Shown here one piece after another: positions 1 through 8,745 of a DNA stretch of 64,000 bases (positions are counted from its first letter, which is position 1; every line of letters starts with the position of its first letter). The notes beneath the pieces were generated by a model. It was not told where the DNA came from and did not search any database. It saw nothing but the letters and a program-made list of their open reading frames with translations. Source of the stretch: Treponema sp. (GTDB taxonomy: Bacteria; Spirochaetota; Spirochaetia; Treponematales; Treponemataceae); NCBI GenBank assembly GCA_024695475.1, contig JAILIC010000095.1, forward strand, positions 1-64,000, in the 5' to 3' direction. The position numbers and the translations under genes are program-made.

Positions 1-165
1 AATGGCACAGAGAGTTTCAGCTTGAGTTTTGCCGAAATAGAAAATATAGAAGGATTTCCGATAGACCACTCTTTTTTGACATTTAAAAAGGAACTTTCTG
101 AATATGGCTTCAAAGTCGGCAAAATCTCGCTGAAAGAAAAAACTGTAGCTTTTGAAAAAATTTAG
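1..165 (+). CDS. C-terminal fragment of a protein truncated by the window edge; hypothetical, possibly ACT-like, possibly frameshifted
   Basis: Frame 1 is open from base 1 to TAG at 163-165 (NGTESFSLSFAEIENIEGFPIDHSFLTFKKELSEYGFKVGKISLKEKTVAFEKI*). Protein-like text continues in another frame to 229. Confidence 0.5.
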   Translation, partial: NGTESFSLSFAEIENIEGFPIDHSFLTFKKELSEYGFKVGKISLKEKTVAFEKI

Positions 166-318
166 GAGATTTTATTCCTCTTATATTCTTGTCAAAAAGG
201 AGAACTTTGACCGAGCAATAGAATTTCTTGCTAAAGCAGATTATAGTATTGAAGATTGATATAATTAAAATCGTACCGATCGGTTTGAGGTAACGAAATT
301 GACTGGGAGAGTTTAAAA

Positions 319-804
319 TTGAAAAAGTTGATTGTTTATTATTCACTGGAAGGAAATACGCAGTACATAGCAGAAAAACTGGCTGAACGGCTTTCTGCTG
401 ATACATTGCGGCTTGTTCCAAAAAAGGCTTATTTGGATAAAGGCTTTGCAAAGTATGTCTGGGGCGGAAAAAGTGCCATAATGGGTGAAAAACCTGAGCT
501 TGAACCGTATTCTGTAGATCTTTCTCTTTACGATGAAATCATTATAGGTTTTCCTGTTTGGGCAAGCACATTTGCTCCTCCAATCAGAACTTTTGTCTTT
601 GAAAATAAAGAAAAATTGCAGAAAAAGAAAATAGCTGTTTATGCCTGTCAGGCTGGTAGAGGTGCCGAAAAAGCAATATCAAAATTAAAGACTTTACTTG
701 ATATAGCTGATTTTTCTGCAACAGCGGTGTTTATTGACCCAAAAACAAAACTATCAGAAAAAAATAACAATATACTTGATGAATTCTGCAATAAGGACAA
801 ATAA
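319..804 (+). CDS. Flavodoxin family protein
   Basis: MKKLIVYYSLEGNTQYIAEKLAE FMN-binding loop; flavodoxin-like GFPVWASTFAPPIRTF. Confidence 0.85.
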   Translation: MKKLIVYYSLEGNTQYIAEKLAERLSADTLRLVPKKAYLDKGFAKYVWGGKSAIMGEKPELEPYSVDLSLYDEIIIGFPVWASTFAPPIRTFVFENKEKLQKKKIAVYACQAGRGAEKAISKLKTLLDIADFSATAVFIDPKTKLSEKNNNILDEFCNKDK

Positions 805-807
805 ATT

Positions 808-1338
808 ATGTGGAAAGATTTTATACGTCCAGTGACAAAAGCTGATGCTGCTCAGCTCGTAGATATTTATTCCTATTATGTAAAAAATACAGCAATTACA
901 TTTGAATATGATGTTCCGTCAGTTGAAGAATTTGAAAACCGGATTGAATCAATTACGAAGAAATATCCCTATCTTTGTGTTGAAAAAGATGGAAAAATTC
1001 TTGCCTATGCGTATGCCAATACTTTTAAGGCCCGCGAAGCATATAAATGGAATGTAGAACTTTCAATTTATGTTGAAAAATCTGCCCGAAAAACGGGCCT
1101 TGGTCGTGCCTTATATGAAACTCTTGAAGCTGAGCTTAAAAAACAGGGAATCATCAATCTTTATGCCTGTATCGGCGTTCCGAATGAAAAGGAAGATGAG
1201 TACCTTAACTTCAACAGCCAGAAATTCCACGAGCACATGGGGTTTAAGACAGTCGGAACCTTCCGTAATTGCGGCAAAAAGTTTAACCGCTGGTATGCCA
1301 TGATATGGATGGAAAAAAGTATCGGCGAGCATAAATAG
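808..1338 (+). CDS. GNAT family N-acetyltransferase (phosphinothricin acetyltransferase-like)
   Basis: ELSIYVEKSARKTGLGRALYETLEAELKKQG acetyl-CoA binding motif. Confidence 0.85.
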   Translation: MWKDFIRPVTKADAAQLVDIYSYYVKNTAITFEYDVPSVEEFENRIESITKKYPYLCVEKDGKILAYAYANTFKAREAYKWNVELSIYVEKSARKTGLGRALYETLEAELKKQGIINLYACIGVPNEKEDEYLNFNSQKFHEHMGFKTVGTFRNCGKKFNRWYAMIWMEKSIGEHK

Positions 1339-1348
1339 CCTGAAAACG

Positions 1349-1384
1349 GGGGTGCCTGAAAATACATCAGACACCCCTTTTTTT
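1349..1384 (+). terminator. Intrinsic terminator after GNAT gene
   Basis: GGGGTG...CACCCC stem with inner CTGA/TCAG, followed by T tract. Confidence 0.8.
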
Positions 1385-1976
1385 ATTCGTTTACAATCCA
1401 GTTATCTAAAAATGCCATCTGCTCTTTAGTATGAAACCAGTGTTCACCGCCTTTCATCATCGTAAGGCTTGCCTTGTGGCTGTCCGCAAAAGCCTTCATG
1501 GTTTCAAAAGATGTAAGATTATCCTTTTCGCCATAAAGAATTTTTGTGGGCACATTCCAGTTTACAGGATGATTTTTCACATATTGTAGATAATCCCAAG
1601 ATAAATCCTCTCCAAAATCCGTAGAAATAACTTTACGTCTTTTAAGCTCTTCTTCTGAAACAGTTGCCCAGCTCATCATGTTGCAGATGAGTTTTTCCAT
1701 GTTCACAATCGGTGAAATGAAATATGCCTTTTTAATCAGATTTTCGATTTGTGCATTCATGCTGAAAAAGGCTCTGATACTGTTTGCAATCAAAATAATG
1801 TTTTCGTATTTTGATTTTAAATCTTTTACAGTCTCGTGGATTTCTTTTCCTGTTTCCCATGGAGTGAAAGTTTTGTAGTCCAAGCCCAGAACTTCGTATT
1901 CTGGAAAAAGATTTGTGTAGTGATCGCTTTCGGCGGCAGATCCGCCTTTTCCGTGAATGTATAAAACTAAATTCAT
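1383..1976 (-). CDS. Alpha/beta hydrolase
   Basis: MNLVLYIHGKGGSAAESDHY...ILIANSIRAFFS...ILYGEKDNLT...GGEHWFHT. Confidence 0.8.
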   Translation of the reverse strand: MNLVLYIHGKGGSAAESDHYTNLFPEYEVLGLDYKTFTPWETGKEIHETVKDLKSKYENIILIANSIRAFFSMNAQIENLIKKAYFISPIVNMEKLICNMMSWATVSEEELKRRKVISTDFGEDLSWDYLQYVKNHPVNWNVPTKILYGEKDNLTSFETMKAFADSHKASLTMMKGGEHWFHTKEQMAFLDNWIVNE

Positions 1977-2377
1977 TTTTTTGCCTTCTTTTTGCTTTGT
2001 CTTAAAAGATATTTTTCCCTCTCTTCAAGTTTCTTCTGTTTTCTGCCAAGTATTTTACGCTCTTTTGCATATTCTTTTTGAGCATTTGAAAATGCGATGA
2101 GTGATTTTGGAATTCCTGCACCGTCAGCTTTAGATTTTGATTTAGCATTTGCAAGCTTTTTGTAGCGGATTTTTGTCCGTCCTTCTACCGGCAAAAGAGG
2201 AACATTGTCAAAAGCATTTACCATCCAGTTTAGAATTTGAGGATTTGTTGGCTCAGCTCCAAAAACATAGCGACCGGCAAAGTTCTTCCCATTACGGCAC
2301 TGCTCGATAAGGGCACACCAGAACTGCCCGTCAAAATAAATCGTGGTTATCGTAAAATTATCTTCTGTGATTTTCAT
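1973..2377 (-). CDS. yjdF: YjdF family protein (DUF2992)
   Basis: Family-like text FTIYFDGQFWCALIE...GRYVFGAEPTNPQILNW and Lys-rich coiled C-terminus; overlaps downstream hydrolase by 4 nt. Confidence 0.75.
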   Translation of the reverse strand: MKITEDNFTITTIYFDGQFWCALIEQCRNGKNFAGRYVFGAEPTNPQILNWMVNAFDNVPLLPVEGRTKIRYKKLANAKSKSKADGAGIPKSLIAFSNAQKEYAKERKILGRKQKKLEEREKYLLRQSKKKAKK

Positions 2378-2473
2378 ACATCTTCCTTAAGCGTGAATAT
2401 GCCGAAGTTAAAATACGGCAGTCAGCCTGAAAAGAGGAGAGTGAGATATGGGCCACAATTATGAGCGTAAAGT

Positions 2474-2540
2474 CATCTTGCAACCCGGAAAGTAAGATTC
2501 AAACCGCCCGAACAGGGCAATCAGAATCTCTCGAAAGATG
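2474..2540 (-). ncRNA. Candidate yjdF-type (azaaromatic-sensing) riboswitch aptamer in yjdF leader
   Basis: Three nested helices on the minus strand: CATCTT/AAGATG (2535-2540 with 2474-2479), AGATTC/GAATCT (2524-2529 with 2495-2500), GCCC/GGGC (2515-2518 with 2506-2509), about 100 nt upstream of yjdF. Confidence 0.55.
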
Positions 2541-2702
2541 TATTACTAGTTTTTACTATTCTAACATAACGATTGTCGGAAAAAATAGCAAGTAACGATG
2601 TATGCATTTCATCGGGATAAACCTGCATCTTGTCTGAAAAGCATTCCATATACTTTTTCTTTGAAGTATGCTTTAGTCATTCGTAAGATGGAGGACGGAA
2701 TT

Positions 2703-3476
2703 ATGAAAACATTGCGGAATTATGTCATTGCGACGTACCTTGTATTCTGGGTAATGGTTCTGGGACTGTGCGGAAGTGCCAGTATGGTTTTTCATTGTCC
2801 TCCTGTCGTTATGAGGATTCTTTCGAATGTCTGCGCTTGGTCTCCTACACTTGTCTTGCTTGCAGGTTTCAAATATTTTATGCCTGGTAAAAGCATCAAG
2901 GAATTTTACAAGACGGCCTTTGGTGGGGGAGTTACCTCCTTTTCTCTTGCCGAGGCCTGCCTGCTTACACTTTCTGCCACCCTTCTTTCGGTTTTTATCC
3001 TTTCGCTGATTGAAGGGAAGGTATTTTCTTCCTACTGGAGTCTAGGCTCATATCCCTTATGGGCTTCACTTTTGTTTTCAATAACAAGCGGCCCAACAGG
3101 CGAAGAATCAGGCTGGCGCGGTTTTGTACGCCCTTGCCTTAACGCACGCTACGGGTTCTTTAAAGCTTCGGTAATTCAGGGGCTTATCTGGGCTTTTTGG
3201 CATACGATTTTGTGGTTTGTGGATTCGGATTTTTTTGGCAGGCAGATGATTCCGTATGTGCTTTCAAACATCATTGTAATGACAGGACTCTGCTTTATCA
3301 TGAATTACTTTATGAAAAAGCATGACAATCTGATCTACGGAATTGCGGTTCATTTTTGCTTTAATTTCCTCTACTGTTTTCTGAAGGTTGATATTCTCTT
3401 TTATGTAATTCTTTCAAGTGTTTATCTTGGAATTATTGGGGTACTTTGTTGGAGAAATATAATCCAATATGATTGA
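2703..3476 (+). CDS. CPBP family intramembrane metalloprotease
   Basis: SGPTGEESGWRGFVRP and FWHTILWF motifs, multiple TM segments; start chosen at 2703 rather than ORF start 2598. Confidence 0.85.
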   Translation: MKTLRNYVIATYLVFWVMVLGLCGSASMVFHCPPVVMRILSNVCAWSPTLVLLAGFKYFMPGKSIKEFYKTAFGGGVTSFSLAEACLLTLSATLLSVFILSLIEGKVFSSYWSLGSYPLWASLLFSITSGPTGEESGWRGFVRPCLNARYGFFKASVIQGLIWAFWHTILWFVDSDFFGRQMIPYVLSNIIVMTGLCFIMNYFMKKHDNLIYGIAVHFCFNFLYCFLKVDILFYVILSSVYLGIIGVLCWRNIIQYD

Positions 3477-4371
3477 AAACCAGATTATAAACAGGGCAAT
3501 AGATTTTATTTTTTCTCATGCAAGCAAAGAAGAAATTAATGTAAAAACTGTCGCAGATTACTGCGGATATTCAAAGTTTTATCTGGAACGACTTTTCAAG
3601 GCCGAAACTGGCGAAAGCATCTACAGCTTTATAAAACGTTGTAAAATTGAACTGAGTGCTTTCAGGCTTAAGATTGAAAAAGACCGGAGCATTACGGAAA
3701 TCGGTAGCGATTACGGTTATTCAGCTTCGAATTACGCCACGCTTTTCCGAAATCATTTTGAAAAAACTCCGGCACAGTTCAGAAAAGACATTGTTGAACA
3801 TTCATTTTTCCATCCGTTTTTCTACGGAGCAGAAAACAAGCTTGAAACTTATGAAGAATGCGCAAAGAAAATCAGAATTGAGATGCTGCCTGACTTTTTT
3901 GTACTTTACGAACGGCGCAAGGGGAATTACCACCAACTGGAAGATGACTGGTGCAGTTTTATGAATCATTACGGAGATTTTTACACGAGCGAAAGCATTT
4001 TTATTGAATGCACAAAAAATGATCCTTCAATCACTGATCCAGACGAATGTATTTATGATGTGTGCATGACGGTAGACCCGAATGATCCTCGGCTAAAAAA
4101 TGTCGTACAAAAAACTGCTGCAGCAGGAATTACAAGCAGAGCTGGAGTTCTGGCTTTACCAAATACTATGACAATAAAGGGCGGAAAGTTTGCAATTTAC
4201 CGCTACGAAGGGTATCCTCAGCAGATTTATAGCGCTTACCAGAGTTTTTTCTGTAGATGGCTTGCAGAAAACGGAAATCGCGTAGACAACCGCATGGGCT
4301 TTGACATCTACCGTCGTATTGACAAAGACACACTTTACATGGAGCTGGACATCTGCATCCCGATTGTGTAA
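3469..4371 (+). CDS. AraC family transcriptional regulator with GyrI-like effector-binding domain
   Basis: N-terminal AraC HTH pair (VADYCGYSKFYLERLFKAETGESI; ITEIGSDYGYSASNYATLFRNHFEKTPAQFRK), C-terminal GyrI-like domain; overlaps CPBP gene. Confidence 0.88.
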   Translation: MIENQIINRAIDFIFSHASKEEINVKTVADYCGYSKFYLERLFKAETGESIYSFIKRCKIELSAFRLKIEKDRSITEIGSDYGYSASNYATLFRNHFEKTPAQFRKDIVEHSFFHPFFYGAENKLETYEECAKKIRIEMLPDFFVLYERRKGNYHQLEDDWCSFMNHYGDFYTSESIFIECTKNDPSITDPDECIYDVCMTVDPNDPRLKNVVQKTAAAGITSRAGVLALPNTMTIKGGKFAIYRYEGYPQQIYSAYQSFFCRWLAENGNRVDNRMGFDIYRRIDKDTLYMELDICIPIV

Positions 4372-4494
4372 TTAGTTTTTTTCACATATTCCAAATAGCA
4401 CGAATTCAGAAGTGTTTTTTAGTCTCATATTTTATATTTGCCTTATCACGATTTACATAACAAAAATCAGTCAATCGCGATAAGGAGTTAAATT

Positions 4495-4968
4495 ATGATT
4501 TTTCAGGTAAAAGAAATTGGTAAAGTAAAACATGGCGAAAATGGTTCATTCATTCAGATGGAAAAGCAGTACATCCCTGGATTAAAAGCACTGGACGGCT
4601 TCAGCCATGTAAATGTATTCTGGTGGTTCAACGGATGTGATAATGAGGAATGCAGAAATGAACTGCAGGTTGAACAACCTTACAAAAACTCACCTGAAGT
4701 GATGGGTGTGTTTGCGACAAGATCCCCATGCCGCCCGAATCCGATTGCACTTACAGCTGTCGAAGTAACCGACATTGATTACAGTAGTGGAGTTATAGGA
4801 GTAACATTCATCGATGCAAACGAGGATACTCCTGTTCTTGATATCAAGCCGTATACACCGAGTCTGGACCGCGTGGAAACACCGAGTGTTCCATACTGGT
4901 GCAGTCATTGGCCAAAAAATACGGAAAGTTCAGGTGACTTTGACTGGAGCAATGTTTTTAATTTTTAG
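4495..4968 (+). CDS. trmO: tRNA (N6-threonylcarbamoyladenosine(37)-N6)-methyltransferase TrmO (TsaA/YaeB family)
   Basis: GVFATRSPCRPNPIALTAVEV and DIKPYTPSLD motifs. Confidence 0.9.
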   Translation: MIFQVKEIGKVKHGENGSFIQMEKQYIPGLKALDGFSHVNVFWWFNGCDNEECRNELQVEQPYKNSPEVMGVFATRSPCRPNPIALTAVEVTDIDYSSGVIGVTFIDANEDTPVLDIKPYTPSLDRVETPSVPYWCSHWPKNTESSGDFDWSNVFNF

Positions 4969-4989
4969 AACTGACATTATTTTTTAAAG

Positions 4990-5016
4990 AAATTAGGGGA
5001 AAATTTCCCCTAATTT
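4990..5016. terminator. Bidirectional terminator between convergent trmO and uvrA-like gene
   Basis: AAATTAGGGGAAA/TTTCCCCTAATTT near-perfect palindrome. Confidence 0.85.
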
Positions 5017-5026
5017 TACTTTTGTC

Positions 5027-7276
5027 TTATTTTCTCAAATATTCCGCGGTAATTGTCTTGCCGTTTTCAATCATCTGTTTTGGTGTGCCTGTGAAGACAA
5101 TTTCGCCTCCTGCTTTTCCTCCGTCTGGGCCAACATCGATGATGTAATCGGACAGTTTCATGACGTCGGTGTTGTGCTCGATTACAATCACCGTGTTCCC
5201 TCGGTCAACAAAATGTTCAAGAAGCTCCATCACCGGTTTTATGTCACTTGCATGAAGTCCCGTAGTTGGCTCGTCAAGAATAAAAATGCTTCCAGCCCTG
5301 TGAAGATTTTTTGCAAGCTTTACCCGCTGTCGCTCGCCCCCACTCAAAGTTGAAAGCGGCTGTCCCAAGCTCAGGTAGGGAAGACCAACCTCAATTAGTG
5401 AAAGAAGATTTTCAATTACCTTTTTGACAGACCTGTTCTCGCGGTCGCGTGAAAGACAATCCTCAAAAAAGACCAGAGCATCCTCTACACTCATATCAAG
5501 AATCTGGACGATGTTCCTGCCATTGTAGAATTTGTCCAGTGCCTTTTTGCTGTAACGCTTTCCCTCACATTCCTCGCAGGTCGTCACAATCGGATCCATA
5601 AAGATCAGCTCGGTCACAATTACGCCGCGTCCCTTGCAGGCCGGGCACTTTCCCTTGCCATTGAAAGAAAAAAGTCCTGAATCAACATTGTTTACCTCTG
5701 CAAAAAGCTTACGGATTTCGTCAAAGAAGCCCAGATATGTACAGGCAGTTGAGCGGCCAGTTACGGTGATTGCAGTCTGATCAATAAGCACAACCTTATC
5801 TTCATTTTCTTTTGCAAAGACTTTTGTAATCAGCGTCGATTTTCCGCTTCCTGCAACGCCAGTGACGCATGTAAGCACACCAAGCGGAATATCCACGCTG
5901 ACGTTCTTGAGATTATGAAGATTTGCACCCCGCACAGAAATCCAGCCCTTTGGCTTTCGCGGATTTTCCTTTGGAAGAACAATTTCTTTCATTGCGTTGC
6001 CGGTCTTTGTTCCGCTCTTGAGCAGCTTTTTGTAGCTTCCTTGAAAAAGAATCTGTCCGCCGTTTTTTCCAGCGAAGGGCCCCACATCAATAATTTCGTC
6101 CGCAATCTGAATTATGTCCTTATCGTGCTCAACTACAAGAACAGTGTTTCCTTTGTCTCGAAGGCTCTTTAAAAGCCGTGACATTCTGTAAACGTCACGC
6201 GGATGCATTCCGGTTGAAGGCTCGTCGAAAATGTAGGTCATGCCGGTGAGGGAGCTTCCCATATAGCGCACGAGTTTGAGTCTCTGTGATTCGCCGCCGC
6301 TCAAAGTTACGGATTCGCGGCTCATGTTGAGGTAGGGAAGTCCGATTTCTATCAGACGGTCAAGACTTGCAATCAGACTGTCCGTTACGGTGCGGACACG
6401 CTCATCGCTTATGCCAGCAATAACTTCACGCAGCTTTGAAAATTCCATCTCGGAAAGCTCGTAAATGTTATAGCCTGCGATTTTGCTTGAAAGAGCCCTT
6501 TCGTTGAGCCGCTTTCCGCCGCAAAGAGGACAAGTTTCTTCAGAAGCAAAAGATGCAATGCGCTCAGAGTTCATCTCGCTTTCGTTTTCACTTTTTTTCA
6601 TCAGGCAGAGGCGTTCAAAATGATTTGCGATTCCTTCCACCTTGTCGTTTCCCGGGATTCCGTACAAAAGCAGATTTTTTTCTTCTTCGCTATAGTCCTT
6701 GAACTTTTTGTTCAAATCCCATTTTCCGCTTGAAGTGTACTGTCTGAAATACCATTTCCCCGGAGCAAAGGCTGGCAGCAGAACCATTCCGTCGTTCCAG
6801 GACTTTTCTTTGTCCACAGCCTTGTCCAAATCCAGTTTCATGATTTTTCCAATGCCGGAACACTTTGGACACATCCCGTTGGGATTATTAAAAGAAAAAT
6901 AAGAAGCCGAACCAACCTGCGGAAGTCCGATCCGGCTGAAAAGCAGGCGTAAGAGCGAATACATATCCGTGATTGTTCCTACGGTTGAGCGCATGTTGCC
7001 GCCAAGCCTGCTCTGGTCAATTACTACGCTTGCCGTAAGGTTGTCTATATAATCTGCGTGCGGCTTTTCGTGCTTTGGAAGCCTTGTGCGCACAAAAGCC
7101 GGGTAAGTCTCGTTCATCTGTCTCTGGCTTTCCGCAGCAATCGTGTCAAAAACAATGCTTGACTTGCCGCTACCTGAAACACCTGTAAATACAACGAGCT
7201 TGTTCTTCGGAATCTCGATGCTGATGTTTTTGAGGTTGTTCTGCCTCAGTCCCTTGATAATAATTTTGTCGTTCAT
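5027..7276 (-). CDS. UvrA-like ABC protein (short, about 750 aa; drug-resistance/excinuclease-like subfamily)
   Basis: Two ABC modules (GVSGSGKSS, GVAGSGKST; LSGGESQRLKL, LSGGERQRVKL) and Cys-pair zinc motifs; shorter than canonical UvrA. Confidence 0.85.
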   Translation of the reverse strand: MNDKIIIKGLRQNNLKNISIEIPKNKLVVFTGVSGSGKSSIVFDTIAAESQRQMNETYPAFVRTRLPKHEKPHADYIDNLTASVVIDQSRLGGNMRSTVGTITDMYSLLRLLFSRIGLPQVGSASYFSFNNPNGMCPKCSGIGKIMKLDLDKAVDKEKSWNDGMVLLPAFAPGKWYFRQYTSSGKWDLNKKFKDYSEEEKNLLLYGIPGNDKVEGIANHFERLCLMKKSENESEMNSERIASFASEETCPLCGGKRLNERALSSKIAGYNIYELSEMEFSKLREVIAGISDERVRTVTDSLIASLDRLIEIGLPYLNMSRESVTLSGGESQRLKLVRYMGSSLTGMTYIFDEPSTGMHPRDVYRMSRLLKSLRDKGNTVLVVEHDKDIIQIADEIIDVGPFAGKNGGQILFQGSYKKLLKSGTKTGNAMKEIVLPKENPRKPKGWISVRGANLHNLKNVSVDIPLGVLTCVTGVAGSGKSTLITKVFAKENEDKVVLIDQTAITVTGRSTACTYLGFFDEIRKLFAEVNNVDSGLFSFNGKGKCPACKGRGVIVTELIFMDPIVTTCEECEGKRYSKKALDKFYNGRNIVQILDMSVEDALVFFEDCLSRDRENRSVKKVIENLLSLIEVGLPYLSLGQPLSTLSGGERQRVKLAKNLHRAGSIFILDEPTTGLHASDIKPVMELLEHFVDRGNTVIVIEHNTDVMKLSDYIIDVGPDGGKAGGEIVFTGTPKQMIENGKTITAEYLRK

Positions 7277-7396
7277 GGCTTGATTCTGGCATCAATGGAA
7301 GGAAAAGACTTCTGAATTCGTGCTAATTTAAAATGGCACGTTTTCAGAAGTTTTTATTGCTGTCAGTCCCTATACTCCCTTGCAAGAGGTGTAAAT

Positions 7397-8731
7397 ATGA
7401 ATATTCAAGAAATCAAAAATCACAAGGTTGGGAGCATTCTGCAGTTTGCAATCCCAAGTACAATCGGAATGGTGCTTTCCTGCATGATAACGATTACCGA
7501 CGGTTTTTTTACTGGGAACTTTATCGGTTCTGGCGGACTTGCGGCTGTGAATCTGGGACTTCCCGTACTGTATTTGTATCTTGCGGTCGGACTGATGATT
7601 GGCGTTGGCGGTAGCGTAATCTGTGGAATTGAAAACGGTAGCGGAAATCACAAAAAAGCGAATGAGGTTTTCAACCAGAGCATGATTCTGAGTCTGCTGG
7701 TTTCTGTGGGAATTTCCCTGCTTTTTGGACTTTTCTTTAATCCTGTGATGAAGTTGCTTAAGGTGCCGGCAGAGCTTTGTCCGCTTTTTAAGGATTATTA
7801 TTCGGTTTTTTTGATTTTCTGTCCGCTTATGGTGCTTGATTCGGTTTTCGGAATGTTTTTGCGGGCAGACGGAAAGCCACAGGTTTACATGATGATTAAT
7901 ATTCTGACTGTAATTTTGAACGCAGTCTTAGATTATGTTTTTGCGGCAAAGCTCGGTTTTGGAATCAAAGGAATTGCATTCGCTTCTCTTGGAACGCTTC
8001 TGCTTTCGGTGATTTTCTGCTCGCTGTATTTTTTGAGAACCGGAAAATCAAATCAAGCTGAATGCGGCTTGAAGTTCGGAATATTCAGCTGGAACAAGGA
8101 AGAAATTGCAAAGACTTTCTTGAACGGAAGTTCTGAGTTCATCGGGGAGCTTGCGGGCTGCATCAGCATGTACTGCTACAATTTTGTTCTTCTGAAATAT
8201 TCTGGTCAGGACGGAGTAGCGGCTTTTACGATTCTGGGCTACTCAATCTTTATTTTCAGCATGATTACAATCGGCTTCGGCGAAGGAATGTGCCCGCTTG
8301 TGAGTTTTTGTTTTGGTGCAAAGGAAGAAAATCTTTGTCGTGATCTTCGGAAAATCACCAACCGCTTTATCTTTGTCTTTGGCGTAATTTTTGCAGCGGG
8401 ACTTTTCTTTGGAGCTGAAATCTATGCCCGAATCTTCGTAAAGGAAGGGCAGGTTATCGGAATGGTCACTCACGGTCTAAAAATCTTTGTGCCAGTATTC
8501 TTGCTTCAGGGCTTCAATATGATTGGCTCGATGTATTTTACTTCCTGCGGCATGGCAAAAGAGTCTGCGATAATTTCAGCTGCCCGAGGAATTGTAATCC
8601 TGCTCATTACAATCTTTGTATTCTCCGCTCTCTGGGGCTTGGATGGAATCTGGCTCACGGCTCCCGTAACGGAAGCCATCACGCTGGGAATCTCGATGTA
8701 TTTTATCAGTAGAAAAGTACATCTTGTCTGA
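7397..8731 (+). CDS. MATE family efflux transporter
   Basis: 444 aa, 12-TM pattern, FAIPSTIGMVLSCMITITDGFFTGNFIGSGGLAAVNLGLP. Confidence 0.92.
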   Translation: MNIQEIKNHKVGSILQFAIPSTIGMVLSCMITITDGFFTGNFIGSGGLAAVNLGLPVLYLYLAVGLMIGVGGSVICGIENGSGNHKKANEVFNQSMILSLLVSVGISLLFGLFFNPVMKLLKVPAELCPLFKDYYSVFLIFCPLMVLDSVFGMFLRADGKPQVYMMINILTVILNAVLDYVFAAKLGFGIKGIAFASLGTLLLSVIFCSLYFLRTGKSNQAECGLKFGIFSWNKEEIAKTFLNGSSEFIGELAGCISMYCYNFVLLKYSGQDGVAAFTILGYSIFIFSMITIGFGEGMCPLVSFCFGAKEENLCRDLRKITNRFIFVFGVIFAAGLFFGAEIYARIFVKEGQVIGMVTHGLKIFVPVFLLQGFNMIGSMYFTSCGMAKESAIISAARGIVILLITIFVFSALWGLDGIWLTAPVTEAITLGISMYFISRKVHLV

Positions 8732-8745
8732 ACGTTATCAAAATT

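Noticed and set aside
151-170. Programmed ribosomal frameshift at the A6 run
   Set aside because: Does not fit a canonical -1 slippery heptamer in the zero frame and no supporting stimulator was seen. An indel or mutation is the simpler explanation.
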